Assembly (NCBI RefSeq): GCF_022701255.1
Contig: NZ_CP031705.1
Span: forward strand, 434,001-498,000
Length of the DNA: 64,000 nt
Direction of reading: 5' to 3'
Source of the DNA: Microcoleus vaginatus HSN003
Lineage (GTDB): Bacteria > Cyanobacteriota > Cyanobacteriia > Cyanobacteriales > Microcoleaceae
In this document: positions 63,866-64,000 of the stretch, piece by piece
How the letters are laid out: each line of letters begins with the position of its first letter
How positions within the stretch are numbered: position 1 is the stretch's first letter
The notes under the pieces: model-generated
Databases searched by the model: none
Seen by the model: the letters and a program-made list of their open reading frames with translations, nothing else
What the model was told of the DNA's origin: nothing
Program-made: the position numbers and the translations under genes

Positions 63866-64000
63866 TCTTTCTGTGCCTGCTTGGCTACTCCTGACTGTTT
63901 TTTTTTACGATTTAATCCCAACTTCTGTAAGGCGCTACACATGGCTGTTCTGCCTACCCAATTTCCTGTCTTTTGGGCGAACAACTCACACAATTCTACC
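63860..64000 (-). CDS. IS630 transposase, N-terminal part (partial)
   Basis: The visible portion reads VELCELFAQKTGNWVGRTAM, then CSALQKLGLNRKKKQSGVAK and QAQKE before TGA. This is the helix-turn-helix region that binds the ends. The codons CGT AAA AAA AAA CAG contain nine A residues (63898-63906). A -1 shift there leads into the DDE frame, giving a fused NRKKKTVRSSQAGTERV protein. Programmed shifting or a one-base mutation would both explain it. The 5' end is outside the window. Confidence 0.8.

Larger units (their letters stand above)
63299..64000 (-). mobile_element. IS630-family insertion sequence, truncated by the window edge
   Basis: The DDE transposase C-terminal part is encoded at 63299-63865. 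An N-terminal part in a different frame runs from the window edge to about 63862. The frames overlap around a run of nine A residues on the minus strand. The left end of the element and its terminal repeats are beyond 64000. Confidence 0.88.

Overview
The window looks like a chromosomal stretch of a filamentous, non-heterocystous cyanobacterium of the Oscillatoriales (Microcoleus/Oscillatoria-like). The evidence is internal. There is a 38-residue PsbI gene, a CpcS/CpeS-type bilin lyase, a cyanobacteriochrome-type GAF domain, abundant HIP1 octamers (GCGATCGC), many 7-bp short tandem repeats and several families of short palindromic interspersed repeats. No rRNA, tRNA, CRISPR array or prophage was recognised.

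Layout. 0.3-9.4 kb: malQ, a coupled rluB-rodZ pair, a DUF2993 lipid-binding protein, cdsA, cbiT and an Orn/Lys/Arg-type decarboxylase. 9.6-17.8 kb: a proline-rich mini-protein, a MITE-like element, ychF, a small membrane protein, a NUDIX hydrolase, DUF3531, a secreted TPR protein, an ABC ATPase, rsmG, an SDR gene broken by a 13-bp tandem duplication, and an exported Mn-type SOD. 18-30.6 kb: an aldo/keto reductase, rpiA, a 1485-residue GT4-TPR-O-GlcNAc-transferase fusion, a 1321-residue PAS/GAF/GGDEF photoreceptor-like protein and an ion transporter. 30.8-41.1 kb: GH38 alpha-mannosidase, a large cyanobacterial unknown, psbI, an LptD/OstA-like outer-membrane protein, an unknown and the bilin lyase. 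41.8-49.1 kb: a double WD40 propeller lacking the STAND ATPase it normally belongs to, two tandem Uma2 nuclease-fold genes, and the glcF/glcE-like glycolate oxidase pair. 49.1-54.7 kb: a two-domain KaiC-like ATPase, a response regulator, a histidine kinase and an MFS transporter. 55-64 kb: a DALR-domain protein, a Crp/NtcA-like regulator, mtnX-mtnB (methionine salvage), a patatin, a decayed MlaE permease, an SGNH hydrolase, a short cyanobacterial unknown and a truncated IS630 element at the edge.

Themes. Housekeeping metabolism (glycogen and pentose phosphate, phospholipid, cobalamin, methionine salvage, photorespiratory glycolate) sits beside sensing proteins (DXCF-type GAF-GGDEF, KaiC-like ATPase with two-component partners, Crp/NtcA-like factor). 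The most unusual signal is that the short interspersed repeats filling the intergenic regions also occur in frame inside at least four genes: the decarboxylase, the alpha-mannosidase, the DALR protein and the LptD-like protein. There they encode extra low-complexity peptide segments, apparently at tolerated surface positions. One such insert in the mannosidase seems to be duplicated and then invaded by a second repeat.
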